This document shows, one piece after another, positions 8,413 to 19,938 of a stretch of 39,660 nt of DNA (position 1 is its first letter; each line of letters opens with the position of its first letter). The stretch lies in NCBI GenBank assembly GCA_003615045.1, contig ML014281.1:1-39660 (forward strand), read 5' to 3'. The DNA comes from Caulochytrium protostelioides. Taxonomy: Eukaryota; Chytridiomycota; Caulochytriomycetes; Caulochytriales; Caulochytriaceae. The translations under genes were made by a program, and so were the position numbers. A model generated the notes under the pieces. The model made no database searches. It was not told the DNA's origin and worked only from the letters and a program-made list of their open reading frames with translations.

Positions 8413-8663
8413 CTCAGTTGGCCTTGATAATCTAGGAAAACTTCCTACTGAGTATGGAGACGAACCCCGTGATCGCTCCAGCTCCGTCAAGTCGCCAAAC
8501 CCCATGCAAGATAGTTCAAGAGAGATATATGAATATATCGATCGGGCGTATATACATGAAATATGGTGAAGATGGAACACGTGATCACCACGCTCGGCGG
8601 AGCACAGCGTCGAGGCAAGACCCAGTTGTCACGAAGGATATTCGATGGGCCTGGCAAAGCGGA

Positions 8664-10010
8664 CTAGTTACGTGGTGCGTTCTCGAAATCCGCATCGCCG
8701 GCGTCCGAGTGGCCGTTACCACTACGGCTGCCAGTGCCAGAGCCGCTGCCAGAGCCGCTGCCAGAGCCGCTGCCCGAGCCGGTAACAGTGTTGCCGTGAC
8801 TGTTGCTACTCTTGCTACTCTTGGCTTTGGTCCAGGACGCGAAATCATCGTTTGATGCGCCCTCGTTGTTGGCGTCGCTTTCCTGGTCCCCCGTCGTCTT
8901 GTTGCCTAGCACCACATGGCTGCCCTGCCGCTTAGCGCCCGGGTGCAGACTGGTCTGGATCTCCGTGATACGGGCATCTACAAGCTGAGCCAGATCGCCC
9001 CCTATGAGTTCCGGGCCATGAGTGCCATAGGTAATAAAGCTGCCGATGGCAGTCAGCATGGCAGGCTTGAGCAGGGGCAACGCGGAGACAAAATGGACAA
9101 AGTCGGTCGTCATGTTGAGCTGGTTCACGGCGAGCGCCGCGTCGTAGGTTACGTCCGCGGAAAATCCTCGGATGTTGGGAATCACCAAGTAAATTGTATC
9201 TTGCTCGACCGCGCTGATGTTGTACCCCGGCGTAGCTCCGGTCGCAGCGGGGGGCGCCGAGTAGGCATGCACGACAGCCGTGGCCACTTTGGCCCAGAGC
9301 GCGCTGTACGTCGCCATGTCCGTGCCCTTGTTGACCCAGTTAATGATCTCGCTGCGGTAGAACTGCGTAAGCATCGTGGTGACGACGAGCGGCCAGACCT
9401 GCTCTTGCTGCGGGTCGTTGCTGTACCCGCGGATGCTGTCCCGTACCAGCGTGACAAACTGTGAGCTGACGCCTTGGAAGGTGATGGCATTGGCGGCCGC
9501 AAGAAGCTTGGCCGATTGCGAGATGCCTACAATCAGGCTCTTTGGGTACATGGTCAGGTAGGCCTGCGGCGAGGCCAGTTGACTCGGCGTCTCGGTGGAG
9601 TTCTGCGACGAGGTCGTTTTGCCGACGGCATTCGATATCCCGTTTCCGTTGTTGGCACTCTCGATCACGTTCACGTTCGGATCGAGATTCTGGCCGGTCG
9701 GTGGGTTCTTAATGACTTCATCGGTGGTTTTGGTATCGATTGTGACTGCCACCTCATTATTAACGCCTGTCTTTCCATCGGGAGTTGTTTGGGGATTCGT
9801 CATAGGATTGGCGTTGTTCTCGGGAGCTGTTTTCACTTTCGGGTGCGCATCTGGGTTCGCATTGCCATTAGCACTGCCCGTCGACGTCGTCGTCGTCGTG
9901 ACCTGATCCACCCCGTTTGTCCCGTTCGGGGTGCTTGCGTCAATGGGATGCGGCAATGCATGGACCGCAGCGATAGACAAAAGTCCGGTGATCCACGGAA
10001 GGACTCTCAT
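8664..10010 (-). CDS. Secreted Thr/Asn-rich protein of unknown family
   Basis: The family is not recognised. Starting at the ATG at 10008-10010 gives 448 residues with a standard signal peptide (MRVLPWITGLLSIAAVHALP). A Thr/Asn/Gly-rich linker of about 130 residues follows, with several N-x-T/S sites that could be glycosylated. The central part (about residues 140-360, from YLTMYPKSLIVGI) is a folded-looking, hydrophobic-patterned region without known motifs. The C-terminus is a low-complexity tail with GSGSGS repeats, from a 12-base tandem repeat near 8742-8785, then an acidic end. The frame continues upstream of 10010 to a non-ATG start, and that extension would hide the signal peptide, so it was not used. 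A TATA box lies about 230 bases upstream. No transmembrane segment or GPI signal is seen after the signal peptide, so secretion or wall association is the likely fate. Confidence 0.75.
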   Translation of the reverse strand: MRVLPWITGLLSIAAVHALPHPIDASTPNGTNGVDQVTTTTTSTGSANGNANPDAHPKVKTAPENNANPMTNPQTTPDGKTGVNNEVAVTIDTKTTDEVIKNPPTGQNLDPNVNVIESANNGNGISNAVGKTTSSQNSTETPSQLASPQAYLTMYPKSLIVGISQSAKLLAAANAITFQGVSSQFVTLVRDSIRGYSNDPQQEQVWPLVVTTMLTQFYRSEIINWVNKGTDMATYSALWAKVATAVVHAYSAPPAATGATPGYNISAVEQDTIYLVIPNIRGFSADVTYDAALAVNQLNMTTDFVHFVSALPLLKPAMLTAIGSFITYGTHGPELIGGDLAQLVDARITEIQTSLHPGAKRQGSHVVLGNKTTGDQESDANNEGASNDDFASWTKAKSSKSSNSHGNTVTGSGSGSGSGSGSGSGTGSRSGNGHSDAGDADFENAPRN

Positions 10011-10240
10011 GGTGGCAGGCGGCACAGTGGAAGCAAAGGGTCGCTCAATCTGGACGTGGTACTCACCACTATTTTCCAGAGTGCTGGAGCGTGGTGTTGA
10101 TGGGAGAACGCAGGGTGAGCTGGAGAGATTTGACTGACTTGCATCAAAGGGTAACCCGCCTGGTGCGAGAGGAGCGAGTAAGTCATTCGAATTCGCCCTC
10201 GGGCCTGACAGGGCAAAGCAAGCTATCATGCAAGGCCTGC

Positions 10241-10248
10241 TTTATATA
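10241..10248 (-). promoter_or_regulatory. TATA box for the secreted protein at 8664-10010
   Basis: The minus strand reads GCATATATAAAGCAGG, a textbook TATATAAA element. It lies about 231 bases upstream of the ATG in an otherwise GC-rich region, leaving room for a 5' UTR of about 200 bases. Confidence 0.55.
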
Positions 10249-12489
10249 TGCATTCAATATGCATTGCGCTCTCCGATGCGCCGTCCCGACGTCGTGAATG
10301 CTCAGAAAGCGGAGCAGAGCGGAGGGACAAGGCCACATAATCCCCCCTGCGTCACACCACGGGATTACGGTGCGCATGGTATCTCGCATCAGGCCTCACA
10401 TCAAAACGTGTTGCCATCACTTCCCGGCTGCGATTGTGCCACGCGCATCATCCTCGGCTCGAGCTCCGAACCCCGATCGCCGATCCATAGGCCGATATAG
10501 CATGGTCATACCTGCCCCCCCCCCACCCCCGCCCCGCCCCGCTTGTTGTAGCAACATGCACGCGCCGGCGCCGCCAGAGTCGTGTATTCAATTCTGAAGT
10601 ATCACTCGTTCATCGCCCCCGTGGCAACCGCGTCGGAGGAGGAGGAGGGCAGGAGGAGGGTGGCGGCGGCGGTGGTGGCGGAGCGGAGCTTCAGGCCGTT
10701 CAGTTTTGGCCGCAGCGCTGGCGCCGCCACCCGTTGTGATCAACCAAAGTGATTTTTATCTCTTTTCCTTGTTCCCTGCATGCCCGACCAGGTCGAGAAA
10801 GAAATTTGGGGCCGGAAAAGGCTGGGCATCAAGCAGCGCACGCATCACACAGCACCCAGAGCGGGGGTTGCCGTGTGTCAAGCACGCCGGCCAGCCGGCA
10901 CGCTGCATGCATGCATCGCTCCCTCACGACAAGGTCAACACAAGGTCAACACGGCATCGTGCAGCCGCATCGTGTCAGGCTCACTCCATGATACATGGCG
11001 CATCCGAGCCCCATCGAGCCGAACGAGGTTCAAACGGGTCCAGACCGGCGCCCGGTCAGATCTGGAAGGCGCGGCAACGGTGCTTCAGGCAGCTGGAGTT
11101 TGAAGACGACCCTTCACGCCGAGCGTCCACGACGCCACCAGCAAGACGCAGACGAGTGCTTGGTGAGAGCTTGATCGGGTTTCTTCGTGGAGTTGGTGCC
11201 CCTGGAGTCAACCACCGGTGTTGTGGCAAAACTCAGCCAGGGTGAATGGATATTTTTTTATCAGTCGGGGCAGGCCTCGATGCCCCTCTCTGGACCATAC
11301 GTATGCCGACCCGTTCAGCGGGCGCAAGACAGACATCCGGCCGAGTTAGATAACTTCAAGCAGCACCGCATGTCATGGAATGTAAGAGAGACACGGTGGG
11401 GAAAGGATGCGGTCATTTTTGATGGGCTTGTCTCGCTTTCTGCTCGCTCGAGTTTCATCAAGATTTTCGCTTTTTCCTTTCCTTTCCGGCTCGGCTCCCA
11501 TGCCCGGTGTTGTGCCCCTCCACTGCGGAACCTGCCAGGCGGACGGCATTACGGCATTTTCTGGTGCTTGAGCGGCGTGCACCGCGTCGCTTCTGCAAGT
11601 CCCGCGTTGGCACTCGGCCTCGTACGCGTGTTCCACATCTGCCATCAACGCCGCGTTGATGCCATCCCGCTCGCCGCGGACCCACGCGTGCATCCCCTCG
11701 CGACCTTGCCGTCTGACTCTCCGCTACCCCACCCCACCCCACCCGTCCCTCTTCCTCTTCCTCTTCCTCTTCCTCCTCCTCCTCCGCTGCCCAGCGGCTT
11801 TCATCGAACATCTCCCCAACGCGCCTGCCGTATCGTGACACCCCGCCAAGACCCTGGTGTCATCCTACCGCTCTATTTAGCCTCCGCCACCCAGACCGCC
11901 GCCACCGCCCCTTCCGACCCCCGCGTCGACGGCGTGAGATTGCGTGAGACGCACCACGCGGCGGCTCTCAGACGCAAGACGGCTCATAGCAGGAACCGGC
12001 GCTGCCGCTCGGCAATCCCATCGGTCGACACCGCAACAGCGACAGACACGCGCTCGCAACCGTCATCTTCGGATCATCTCGGGATCCGACATTCATCCAC
12101 GTGCGTCTCTTGGCACGGCGTCAAACGACTGCGAAAGGGAGAATTCGGCGCTCCTTCCGACAGTGTCCCCTTGGCCATTCCCCCATCCCACGTGGACCCT
12201 CGTTGGGTCAACACGTCGCCTGCTGACGCACTCCGAGACGCCTAGACGTTTTTACGAGTCTTCGTGGGACGGTGTACAGCCGCCAACATCCTGACAGCGC
12301 GTACCGTCTTTTGTCGCGTACGTCGATTCGGTTCTCCCCGGTGCTAGCATCCTTGCCCCCGCCCCATTGTCCATCGCGCTCTCGGACGACTGTCGCGGCT
12401 GGAGCTGCCCATCTTGCCCATCGTGAGAGTGTCGTGTGTGTCGTGTTTGTCACGCGTTTGCCGCTGCCGTTTCTGGCGCCGCTGCCACC
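10249..12489. other. Long spacer upstream of YPD1; repeats and homopolymer tracts, no supported gene
   Basis: Open frames such as 11187-12245 (+) are Arg/Pro/Ser-rich shadows without motifs. The stretch contains a C-rich tract near 10509-10540, a G/A-rich tract near 10630-10680 (AGGAGG and GGCGGC runs), an 11-base direct repeat ACAAGGTCAAC at 10929-10950, and a strong pyrimidine tract at 11741-11785. I see no tRNA or other RNA gene. Confidence 0.5.
11741..11785. repeat. Polypyrimidine tract with CTTCCT repeats
   Basis: The plus strand reads through an unbroken pyrimidine run made mainly of CTTCCT units and ending in CTCCTC units. Such runs can form unusual DNA structures or act as GAGA-type promoter elements. 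Here it lies about 700 bases upstream of YPD1. Confidence 0.85.
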
Positions 12490-12891
12490 ATGTCCAACGA
12501 TAACGACATTGTCGACCACACGATCTTCGACCAGCTGCTGGAGATGGACGAGGGTGACGAAGACCAGGAATTCAGCAAGGGCATCGTGATCAACTACTTT
12601 GAGCAGGCCGAGCAGACATTCGTCGACATGGATGAGTCGTTAAAAGCCAAAGACTTGTCAAATCTCAGCAAGCTCGGGCATTTCCTCAAGGGCTCGTCCG
12701 CCGCACTCGGCTTGACCAAAGTCAAGACCCACTGCGAGCACATCCAGTACTTTGGCAACCTGAAGGACGAGACCGGGTCCAATCCCGTCAGCGAAGAAGT
12801 CGCGCTCGCCCGAATCACGGCGCTGCTCGCCGCCACCAAGAAGGATTACGAGGAAGCCGCGGCATATCTTCGCAACTACTACAATATGTAA
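12490..12891 (+). CDS. YPD1: Histidine phosphotransfer protein (YPD1 family)
   Basis: The 133-residue single-domain HPt protein shuttles phosphate between hybrid histidine kinases and response regulators (Ssk1 and Skn7 in yeast) in osmotic and oxidative stress signalling. The phosphorylated His is His64 in KLGHFLKGSSAALGL, the same position number as in yeast Ypd1. The flanking helices match the four-helix bundle: FDQLLEMDE, then GIVINYFEQAEQTFVDM, then LTKVKTHCEHIQYFG, then a C-terminal ITALLAATKKDYEEAAAYLRNYY. The length is typical for a stand-alone YPD1. The start lies in GCCACCATG, an ideal eukaryotic initiation context. No intron is needed. The histidine kinases and regulators it would serve are not in this window. 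Confidence 0.95.
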   Translation: MSNDNDIVDHTIFDQLLEMDEGDEDQEFSKGIVINYFEQAEQTFVDMDESLKAKDLSNLSKLGHFLKGSSAALGLTKVKTHCEHIQYFGNLKDETGSNPVSEEVALARITALLAATKKDYEEAAAYLRNYYNM

Positions 12892-14968
12892 GCGAAGCCG
12901 CTGGTCTCACTTCTTGGGAAAGGGAGCTTTCGCTTTTTCTTGCCGTTTGCCATGTCTACACCTTGCCTTAGCATGCTATCGCTCGATGCGACACTGCCCC
13001 TTCCGCCCGTCCCATGACCCTGCGATTGGTGCCGCATGAGATTATGTCTCGAAAAAAAAAAGAAAACGGATCAGCACGCCGGGGCTGATCCCATTTCACT
13101 GGCCTTAGTGGCCCTCTCCACCCAACTAGCAGATACCCCTGCCTGGCATGCCTCTCTGACCCTCATCATTTCTTTCCTGCTCTCCATCGTAGCGAGTACC
13201 CAGCTCACGAGAGTGTTTATGTGTGCTCCCATCCTACCGAATCGCATGCCGCTTTCTCTCAATTCATACCGGCAGCAGCATCCAGCAAGCCAACCAGCTC
13301 ATGGTCAGGAACCTGCCTGATGCTTAACGGGAGAGACTCCTCAGTATGCTCAGTATGCCAGATGAACGCGCGTCACAATGGCGTCACGATGCGCCCTCCA
13401 CGTCACGGCTTCGGCGGCCTTCAAACACAACGCGCGTCCGACAGATGACCTCATGATGACTTCATCATCGATGCGCCCCGTCTTCCCCCCTTCTTGCCCC
13501 TGCGGCTCCTTCGTGGCTTCGTGCCCCGTCCGAAAGGGTACACGGGTGTGCCGCGCGTCGGCGCCATCCGCTCCATGCTGCGTTTGGCATGATGGGCGCT
13601 GGCTTGGGTGGTCCGTATGCCAAGGCTTGATTTCAGGTCGGGACAGATCGCGTCGCCTCGGGTGATCACTCTGATGAACTCTGCCGGTCGCCGTCGGAAG
13701 GCGTCCTGGGTGGGAGTGCTGCAGTGCATCGGCCTCATTTGGCCATCACAGTGCAGTCTGCCCCACGCATGGATGCTCTCGTTGTATAGCCATGTCATGG
13801 CTCCAGACGATTGCTTCTGCGCCACCAGTGTGCGGGGCGATAGGTGGCGGTATAATGAATAATCTCATCCATGGATCCCGTGCGGGCCTTTTTAGATCTC
13901 CCCCGGTGTGGATGCCATCCACGCTCGATGCCTTCGTGCACGGATGGCATCGCGGATGGCATCGCTTCCACCCACCCATCGCAGGGTCCTGCTGCCTACG
14001 ATCCTCCTCGCCGCATCCCCTCCCCTCTTGATAGCATGTCCTGATTTGTTGATTCCGGATTCGTTGATTCACCACACGTGTGTATGTAAGAGAGGAGATG
14101 CGGATATGGATGAACCATGAAATCAATAGGCGGAAGTAAGTCCAGGACCACGCTGTTTAGCGGTGCAGGGATGGGAGGGGCGGGGCGGCATGGCATGGTA
14201 TGGTATGGCCCGAAACACGAGGACGTGTCGACTGCCCAGCGATCGGCCGATGCGTCATGAGGCCGCGCAGCGTCTCGGTCTGGGTCCTACTCAGGCCACA
14301 CGCGTGCCGTGCTGGTCTCTCAGCGCTCTCTCCGGCAAAAGGGCCAAACATGCGATGGGGCGTGCAGGCGTTTCCTTCTGCGAGTCAGAGCGACAACGGC
14401 GTCCGCCTTAGGTCACCCCACGGCTGCACTGCGCCAAATCGAGCAATTAAACCAGTGATAGTCCGATCAGGGTGTTGGCGGCGCGTATATAGATGTGCCC
14501 CATGGCGCCGCTCTAGTTCGTAAAAGTCACAGCGTTTCCAGCCCGTCAGGCTCTCCGCATCGGAAGGGAAGAGCAGCCCCGTCCACCGCTGCTCATAGAT
14601 GTGCCCTTTTTTTGTGTTTTTCTCGGCCTCCCGACTGACCCATTGTCGAGCTCCAGACGTGGGCGACGGCCAACCTGTTGGAGTCACTGGGGAGCATCGC
14701 TGTCCCAGTTGGGGTTGGATTGCCTGCGTGCGAGACTCTGCGACTCTACTCGCCCGAGGTCGGCCGTTGCATAAGAGACTTCATTCATTCCGTCGGTCGG
14801 GGGGAGATAAGTTAAATTGGGTGATTGGAAATGGAATGACATTGGAATTGGGTGATGGAACGCATCGCGGATCGGAGAAGGAAATGGAGAGTTCAGAGCG
14901 TACAGCCAGGATATCACAAAGGAAACAGACAAAGAAGCACGAAAGCGAGACAATGGCCACCGTGTGTT
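12892..14968. other. Spacer between convergent YPD1 and BMS1; no supported gene
   Basis: Two kilobases follow the YPD1 stop and precede the BMS1 stop. It must hold both 3' UTRs, and the rest is unexplained. An A run lies at 13051-13066. A perfect 10-base inverted repeat with an extra direct copy lies at 13911-13963. No frame shows a recognisable protein and no tRNA-like B box was found. Confidence 0.5.
13911..13963. repeat. Inverted repeat GATGCCATCC / GGATGGCATC with an added copy
   Basis: GATGCCATCC at 13911-13920 is the exact reverse complement of GGATGGCATC at 13942-13951, with a 21-base loop. A second GGATGGCATC follows at 13954-13963. It could form a hairpin or be a paired protein-binding site. 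Confidence 0.75.
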
Positions 14969-17900
14969 CTAGGCACCCTTGTACTTGAGGGCCTGCTGCT
15001 TGAAGAAGAGCTTGCGGCGCTTGGCGTCGTACTCGGCATCGACGCTGGCCTTGCGCTCGGTCTCGGCGCGGTGGGCGGCGGCTTGAGCGCGCTTCTTGGT
15101 CTTGCGAACGAGCTTCTTGTCGGCCTGCAGCGTCTGGATCGTCGAGACGAGCGACGCGACCTGGCGCTCGTCCTTCTCCATAACCACAGCGCGGCGCTGG
15201 AGCAGCGTCGGGCGCTTCTGCTTGGTGGCATCCTTGTGCTTCGAGGCAAACGGCAGCGCCGCCTCCAGCTTGGCGGGCACCTGCAGTTTGTTGAAGCGGC
15301 GGGTGTGGCGCTCGATGTCGCGGTACACGGAATCCTTGTTGTGCGGCGTCTGAAGGCCCTGCTCGTAACGAATCGTGCCTGTCAGTCGCATACCCTGCCA
15401 CGTCTCCCCAGGCTTCAGCAGATGCGAGTAGACGGGGTTGTAGTATGGCTTCAGGTCCACGGGGACCCAGGCCTTGAGAATCACGAGGTCGGACATGAGG
15501 ATCTTGTCCTCGAACGTCGCGCGGAACACGCCCTCCGGTTTGATGGCCTGCATGTGTTTTTTGATCTGGCCGCGGATGCCCGAGATAGTGCGGATCGCAG
15601 CGCCCTCGAACTTGGCGACCTCCAGCGCTGAGCCAAACATGTCGCGAATGAACGCCGTGTTGCGCTGGATGCGAATTGGCCGGCCGACAAGCTTGAGCTT
15701 CTTGACGACGGTCGAGGTCGCCGTCATCTCCGTCACAACGCCGGACGCCGCGACGCGGAAGCCGCGGTGCTCGCTCGTCAAGTGCTGGAACGCGCAGAAG
15801 CCCGTGCCGGGCACCATCGGCGGGCCGTAGAGCACGGCTTCGCAGTGCACGTGGTCTGGGGTGTACTTCAGGAAGCGCGCGCGCGTGGGGTCGCGCCACA
15901 CGTAGCACGGCGCCGTCTGGTAGCGCCTCCAGCCCATCGAGATGATTAGCGGGTCGTGCGACTTGAGCGTCTTTGGGTACCACCGGTGGCGGCGGATGCG
16001 CACGGTCGTCCAGCCCAGCTCGCCTGACTCGGTCGCCAGAATACCGCCGAGCAGGATCGGGCGCGACGGCGTAAAGTTGACCATGAACTCGCATGGCACG
16101 TTGTGGATGACGGCACGCACATAGAGACCCGGGCGGTGGCCCATGACGGCGCCGCGCGCCGTCTCGTCGAGCTCGGCCACAGCTTCCGCATTCAGCTGGT
16201 GCTGGCGGGCCATCTCGGCCTTCACTTCCTCGTAGTACGTTTCGCCGACCTCCTCTTCGTGGTCGTCATAGAACATGTCGAACTTGCGCTTCAGTTCCTG
16301 CTTCTTCTTAAGCAGCTGTTGCTTCTGCTCCTCCTCTTCGGGCGTCATCTGGTCCGACGCATCGGCCGGCTTCGGCGCTTGCTCGAGGTCCTCCAGGTGG
16401 GCGTGCGGGTCCGCATCGGCACCGTCGCCGTTCTCCTCGAGATCTTCAAAGTCGCCCGAGGGCTCGTCGGCATCGGCGCTCGTCTGCGGCGCTGTCGACG
16501 TGATAAACCGCGCCGCCAGAGTGTCCAGGCAGTCCTCGTCGGTGAAGACCTCGAGATCGTCTACACTCACTTCGATCCGCGAGGTGTCCAGATCCGTGAA
16601 CTTGGCCGCGCGCTGCACGACGCGCTCAAAGATCTCGCCGGAGGAGAGCGTTGTCGTCATCGTCTCCTCCGGCACGATCGTCTCGCCGTCAGATTCGTAG
16701 ATGAGGCGCGCATAGTCCACACGGTCGCGCGCGCGCGCCGCGAAGTTGGACGACGCGTCGGCGTGGCGCTGCGCCTTGGCGAGATCGAAGGCGTCGTCAT
16801 CCTCGTTGTCCGACTGGTCGGACCCAAAGTCAAGTCCCGACGGTGCGCCGGAGTCGGGCATGTCGTGCCGGTCCTCGACAGGGCGGAACTGGCTGTCGTC
16901 CTCTTCCTCGATGTCGTCGTCGTCGTCATGCGCGCCGACGGCCGTCTCGGCATCGGAGGTCAGATCGTCATCGTGCTCGTCGTCGCTGGCTAACAAGTCC
17001 TTGCCGGACTTCAGGGCATCTGCCGAGCGGCGTACACGCGCCGAGGACGCCGTGGCGGCCACGGCCGCGAGCGCACGCTCGGACGCCGCGCGCTGCTGCT
17101 TCCAAAAGGCGTCGGCTGTGATGCCCGCGGCAGGCTGGTCGGAGGCATACAGGGGTAGCGTGCTCGTGCCCATGCTCTCGACCAGCGTGTGTGAGGTCCC
17201 CTGCAGCTCACGTACGAGCCGCTGGCCCTCGCCCAGCACCGGAGGCTTGGCGGGCGCGCCGTCGCCGTTGCCGTCGCCGTCTCCCTTGGCAGCCGGCGTG
17301 AAGGTGCCCGGCACGTTAATGTAGACGGCGTCGCGGTCGTAGAGGACACCGGCGACGTCGGACATGGGCGCGTACAGCAGTTTGGCCTTCTCGTCGAGGC
17401 GCTTGCGCTCCTTGTCCGGGATGGGACACGGGTCGACCATGTGTGAGAGCTCGTCGATGTTGAAGTCACCGACGCCAGGGATGTGGACGGGGGTGTTCTG
17501 CTTGAGGGGCAGGCCGCGCACGTAGCCGAAGAATGCAATCGAGCGGTTGACTTTGGGGTTGGCCTGCACGACGGCCGGGTCGGTGATGTCCTCGACACGG
17601 TCGGCCAGCACGTACGGATGGGTATTACGCCAGATGAGCGGACGGACTTTCATCGCGATGAGGCAGCGGGAAATGCGATCCACATCCGGGTAGAGGTACT
17701 TGCCGTACTGCATGCCATTAAGCGGGAACAGTGGCGCGCCGGTCGCGACGTCCGTCTCGAAGCGGTGCTTGATTTCTCTCCTGCGCGCATTGCGCTTCGT
17801 GTTGTCCCGGAACTTGTCCATGTGCGACATGATGCCGATGATCTTGGGGAAACCGTGGTTCTGCAGGATGTTGATGAACTCAAAAGTCTCCATCTCGAAG

Positions 17901-18373
17901 CCGAACGCGGCATCGATCATGAGCAGCACAATATCGGCGATCTTGGCGACATCGACCATCGCGTTCGCGTCGCTCGTGACTTCGATGAAGGTGAACCGCT
18001 TCTTGCGGCCCGTGACGACGGTGATAGGTCCGTGAATCTCGTTCAAGTTGTGGCGCGTGTACTTCTTGACCAGCGCTTTGAGCAGCGAGGATTTGCCGCT
18101 TCCCGGCGGGCCGGCGATCGCGACGACGAGCGGCGCGGGCAGCTCGCCCTTGCGGTCGTTGAGCGGCACATGGATTTTGGCCTCGGTGCGGATCGCCTTG
18201 CGGACGGAGAGGCGCTCGGCGCGCGCGCCCGAATTCGGCGCATGGGCCTTGTCAAGCCCGCGCTTTTTCTTCTCTTCGACGCCGGCCGCGCCCAGCTTGC
18301 GCTCGGCCTTGCGCTCGGCCTTCACGCCCTTGTGGACCTGCTGGAACTTTTTGTTCTGCCGGACTTCCGACAT
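14969..18373 (-). CDS. BMS1: Ribosome biogenesis GTPase Bms1
   Basis: The 1134-residue protein is the GTPase of the small-subunit processome. It works with Rcl1 in early 18S rRNA processing in the nucleolus. A basic N-terminus ([19 protein letters not shown]) precedes the P-loop GPPGSGKSS at residues 88-96 and a GTPase-like domain containing [13 protein letters not shown]. An AARP2-type central domain follows ([12 protein letters not shown]). The middle is a long acidic region rich in Asp/Glu/Ser (about residues 470-700). The C-terminal Bms1/Tsr1 domain then begins ([50 protein letters not shown]) and ends in a Lys-rich tail. Length and order match the family (yeast 1183 residues). The ATG at 18371-18373 begins [10 protein letters not shown]. 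No intron or break is seen. Confidence 0.96.
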   Translation of the reverse strand: MSEVRQNKKFQQVHKGVKAERKAERKLGAAGVEEKKKRGLDKAHAPNSGARAERLSVRKAIRTEAKIHVPLNDRKGELPAPLVVAIAGPPGSGKSSLLKALVKKYTRHNLNEIHGPITVVTGRKKRFTFIEVTSDANAMVDVAKIADIVLLMIDAAFGFEMETFEFINILQNHGFPKIIGIMSHMDKFRDNTKRNARRREIKHRFETDVATGAPLFPLNGMQYGKYLYPDVDRISRCLIAMKVRPLIWRNTHPYVLADRVEDITDPAVVQANPKVNRSIAFFGYVRGLPLKQNTPVHIPGVGDFNIDELSHMVDPCPIPDKERKRLDEKAKLLYAPMSDVAGVLYDRDAVYINVPGTFTPAAKGDGDGNGDGAPAKPPVLGEGQRLVRELQGTSHTLVESMGTSTLPLYASDQPAAGITADAFWKQQRAASERALAAVAATASSARVRRSADALKSGKDLLASDDEHDDDLTSDAETAVGAHDDDDDIEEEDDSQFRPVEDRHDMPDSGAPSGLDFGSDQSDNEDDDAFDLAKAQRHADASSNFAARARDRVDYARLIYESDGETIVPEETMTTTLSSGEIFERVVQRAAKFTDLDTSRIEVSVDDLEVFTDEDCLDTLAARFITSTAPQTSADADEPSGDFEDLEENGDGADADPHAHLEDLEQAPKPADASDQMTPEEEEQKQQLLKKKQELKRKFDMFYDDHEEEVGETYYEEVKAEMARQHQLNAEAVAELDETARGAVMGHRPGLYVRAVIHNVPCEFMVNFTPSRPILLGGILATESGELGWTTVRIRRHRWYPKTLKSHDPLIISMGWRRYQTAPCYVWRDPTRARFLKYTPDHVHCEAVLYGPPMVPGTGFCAFQHLTSEHRGFRVAASGVVTEMTATSTVVKKLKLVGRPIRIQRNTAFIRDMFGSALEVAKFEGAAIRTISGIRGQIKKHMQAIKPEGVFRATFEDKILMSDLVILKAWVPVDLKPYYNPVYSHLLKPGETWQGMRLTGTIRYEQGLQTPHNKDSVYRDIERHTRRFNKLQVPAKLEAALPFASKHKDATKQKRPTLLQRRAVVMEKDERQVASLVSTIQTLQADKKLVRKTKKRAQAAAHRAETERKASVDAEYDAKRRKLFFKQQALKYKGA

Positions 18374-19224
18374 GGCGGGACGCTGCTAACCGCACGGCCC
18401 TTGCCGTGGATGCGGGGAGCGGTTGGGGGGAAGACGGCAGCAGCGGCAGTGGGAGGCGAAGCGCTCGGAGGAAACAGCGGCCGCCGGGGTCGTCGTGGCC
18501 GTGTACGACGGCGGTGCGACCGCAGTCGGACAGAAGGGAAAGGAGCCGAGGCAGAAACACCGTCAATGACGATGGCGTCGACCCGTAAAAGATATTGACG
18601 GCGATGACGATGTGTGTGGTGGGTGTGGGCTGCGATGCGGTGCGAGCGGAGTTCGCCGAGGGCGCCTGGTCCGGGGGTGAGAAGGATGGCCCGCCAACAA
18701 CGCGGTGCAGTATGTATCCCGCGCAGCGTTCGTCACATCAGGTTGATTCTCGATGTGATTATGGTGACGCACGTGGACATCAAGACGAGTTCTGCAGGCT
18801 AGGCACGAGGCTCGCTGCGCTTGTTGCGAAGCGTCGCGGGTGGGTTCGCGGCTTCGCCCTCTAGGGGAGAGGAGGGGCACCGATGCGCCGTGGCCGGACT
18901 CGAATGAACAATGCTGCCGCAGCGATGTCTCGGAGCCGTCGACCCCCCGCCCGGCCCGGTCGGCCTCCGTGTCGAGTCGGAGTCTCAGCCTTTGCCCTCT
19001 CTTCTTTTTTTCTAGTCGGGCTCGAGCCCCGGCAGACAGGAAGGGGCTTGGCGGCCTCCCTGGCACGGCGGGGCCAGGTCCGCGCTGTCCTCTCGATTTC
19101 GATCAGCTAGACGACCGCGGTATCGACATCGATCGGACAAGACGCGGCTCCTCCCGATACTGTCGGGAAATGTCGGCTAGATGATGCGAGAAATAAATAA
19201 TAAAGACATAACAAAGAAACGGGG
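18374..19224. other. Spacer upstream of BMS1; no supported gene
   Basis: This 0.85 kb stretch lies between the BUD21-like stop and the BMS1 start and presumably contains the BMS1 promoter. No TATA box is obvious. An AT-rich AAATAAATAATAAAG stretch near 19190-19204 lies just past the BUD21-like stop. Open frames here are shadows. Confidence 0.5.
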
Positions 19225-19938
19225 TCAGCGCTTGCGAACGAATTGCGGCACCATGCCCTTGCTTAGCGAATGCATCTCCTGGCTCGCGACGGCGCGGCGA
19301 GTCTTGGCGCTGCCGGCCATCATGCGCTGGCGGAAATCCAAGGCGGCATCGCTGACGGCCGACATCTCGGCACGCTGGTTGAGCTTGCTCGTGGCGACGA
19401 CGCGGACGCCGTGGACGACGCGGTCGCCCTTGGCTTTCTGGACAATGGCCACCTTGGACGCCGCGAGCGGCGCCGAGTGCACCGCCGCCGCATCGCGCGC
19501 CGGTGGCCTTGCGTCCGTGGCGTCATCGTCATCGCTAGCGCTCGCCTCGCTCTCGCTCTCACTCGCATACTCGACGGCCGCGGCGTCTTTGGCCGCAGTC
19601 GCCGTAAGGGCATCGACCTTCGCGGCGAGCTTGGCGCGCTTCGCTTCTTGGGCGGCGAGCTGACGCTCGTGCTGAAGGCGGCGCTTGCGCTTCGCGGCGG
19701 CAGCGGCAGCCTGCTCGGCCTCGAGCATGGCGCGCGCCGAGGCGAGCGCGGCCTCACGGACATTGGCGGTGGACACGACCTCCGGGGCCGCATCGTCGTC
19801 GTCGCTGCTGCTCCCATCGCTATCGGCGTCGTTCGCGGCCGAGGCAGGGCGCGCGGTGGGTTTGGGCGGCAGCGGCTCTTCGGTAGACGACAGCGCCGCA
19901 TCGCTGTCATCGTCGTCCTTCCACACCTTCTTGGCCAT
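19225..19938 (-). CDS. BUD21: Bud21/Utp16-like U3 snoRNP-associated protein
   Basis: The 237-residue protein has two acidic Ser/Asp/Glu clusters (about residues 38-50 and 128-142). They flank a long Ala/Lys/Arg helix likely to form a coiled coil (EAALASARAMLEAEQAAAAAAKRKRR onward). The C-terminal 60 residues contain GDRVVHGVRVVATSK, then DAALDFRQRMMAGSAKTRR and a basic end, PQFVRKR. That ending fits the U3 snoRNA-associated family of Bud21/Utp16, a small SSU-processome component. Similarity in this family is weak and concentrated in the FR-x(6)-S-x-x-RR region, so the call is tentative. The next gene on the same strand is BMS1, another SSU-processome factor, which fits but does not prove the call. 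The start MAKKVWKDDDDSD at 19938 is the only reasonable ATG. Confidence 0.55.
   Translation of the reverse strand: MAKKVWKDDDDSDAALSSTEEPLPPKPTARPASAANDADSDGSSSDDDDAAPEVVSTANVREAALASARAMLEAEQAAAAAAKRKRRLQHERQLAAQEAKRAKLAAKVDALTATAAKDAAAVEYASESESEASASDDDDATDARPPARDAAAVHSAPLAASKVAIVQKAKGDRVVHGVRVVATSKLNQRAEMSAVSDAALDFRQRMMAGSAKTRRAVASQEMHSLSKGMVPQFVRKR

Noticed and set aside
11025-11045. GGTTCAAACGGG, resembling a tRNA B box
   Set aside because: No matching A box or cloverleaf could be folded around it.
11187-12245. 352-codon plus-strand frame
   Set aside because: It contains the polypyrimidine repeat and a Pro/Leu run, has no motif and overlaps the YPD1 upstream region.
14781-16094. 437-codon minus-strand frame beside BMS1
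   Set aside because: It lies in another frame of the well-supported BMS1 gene and has no family similarity.
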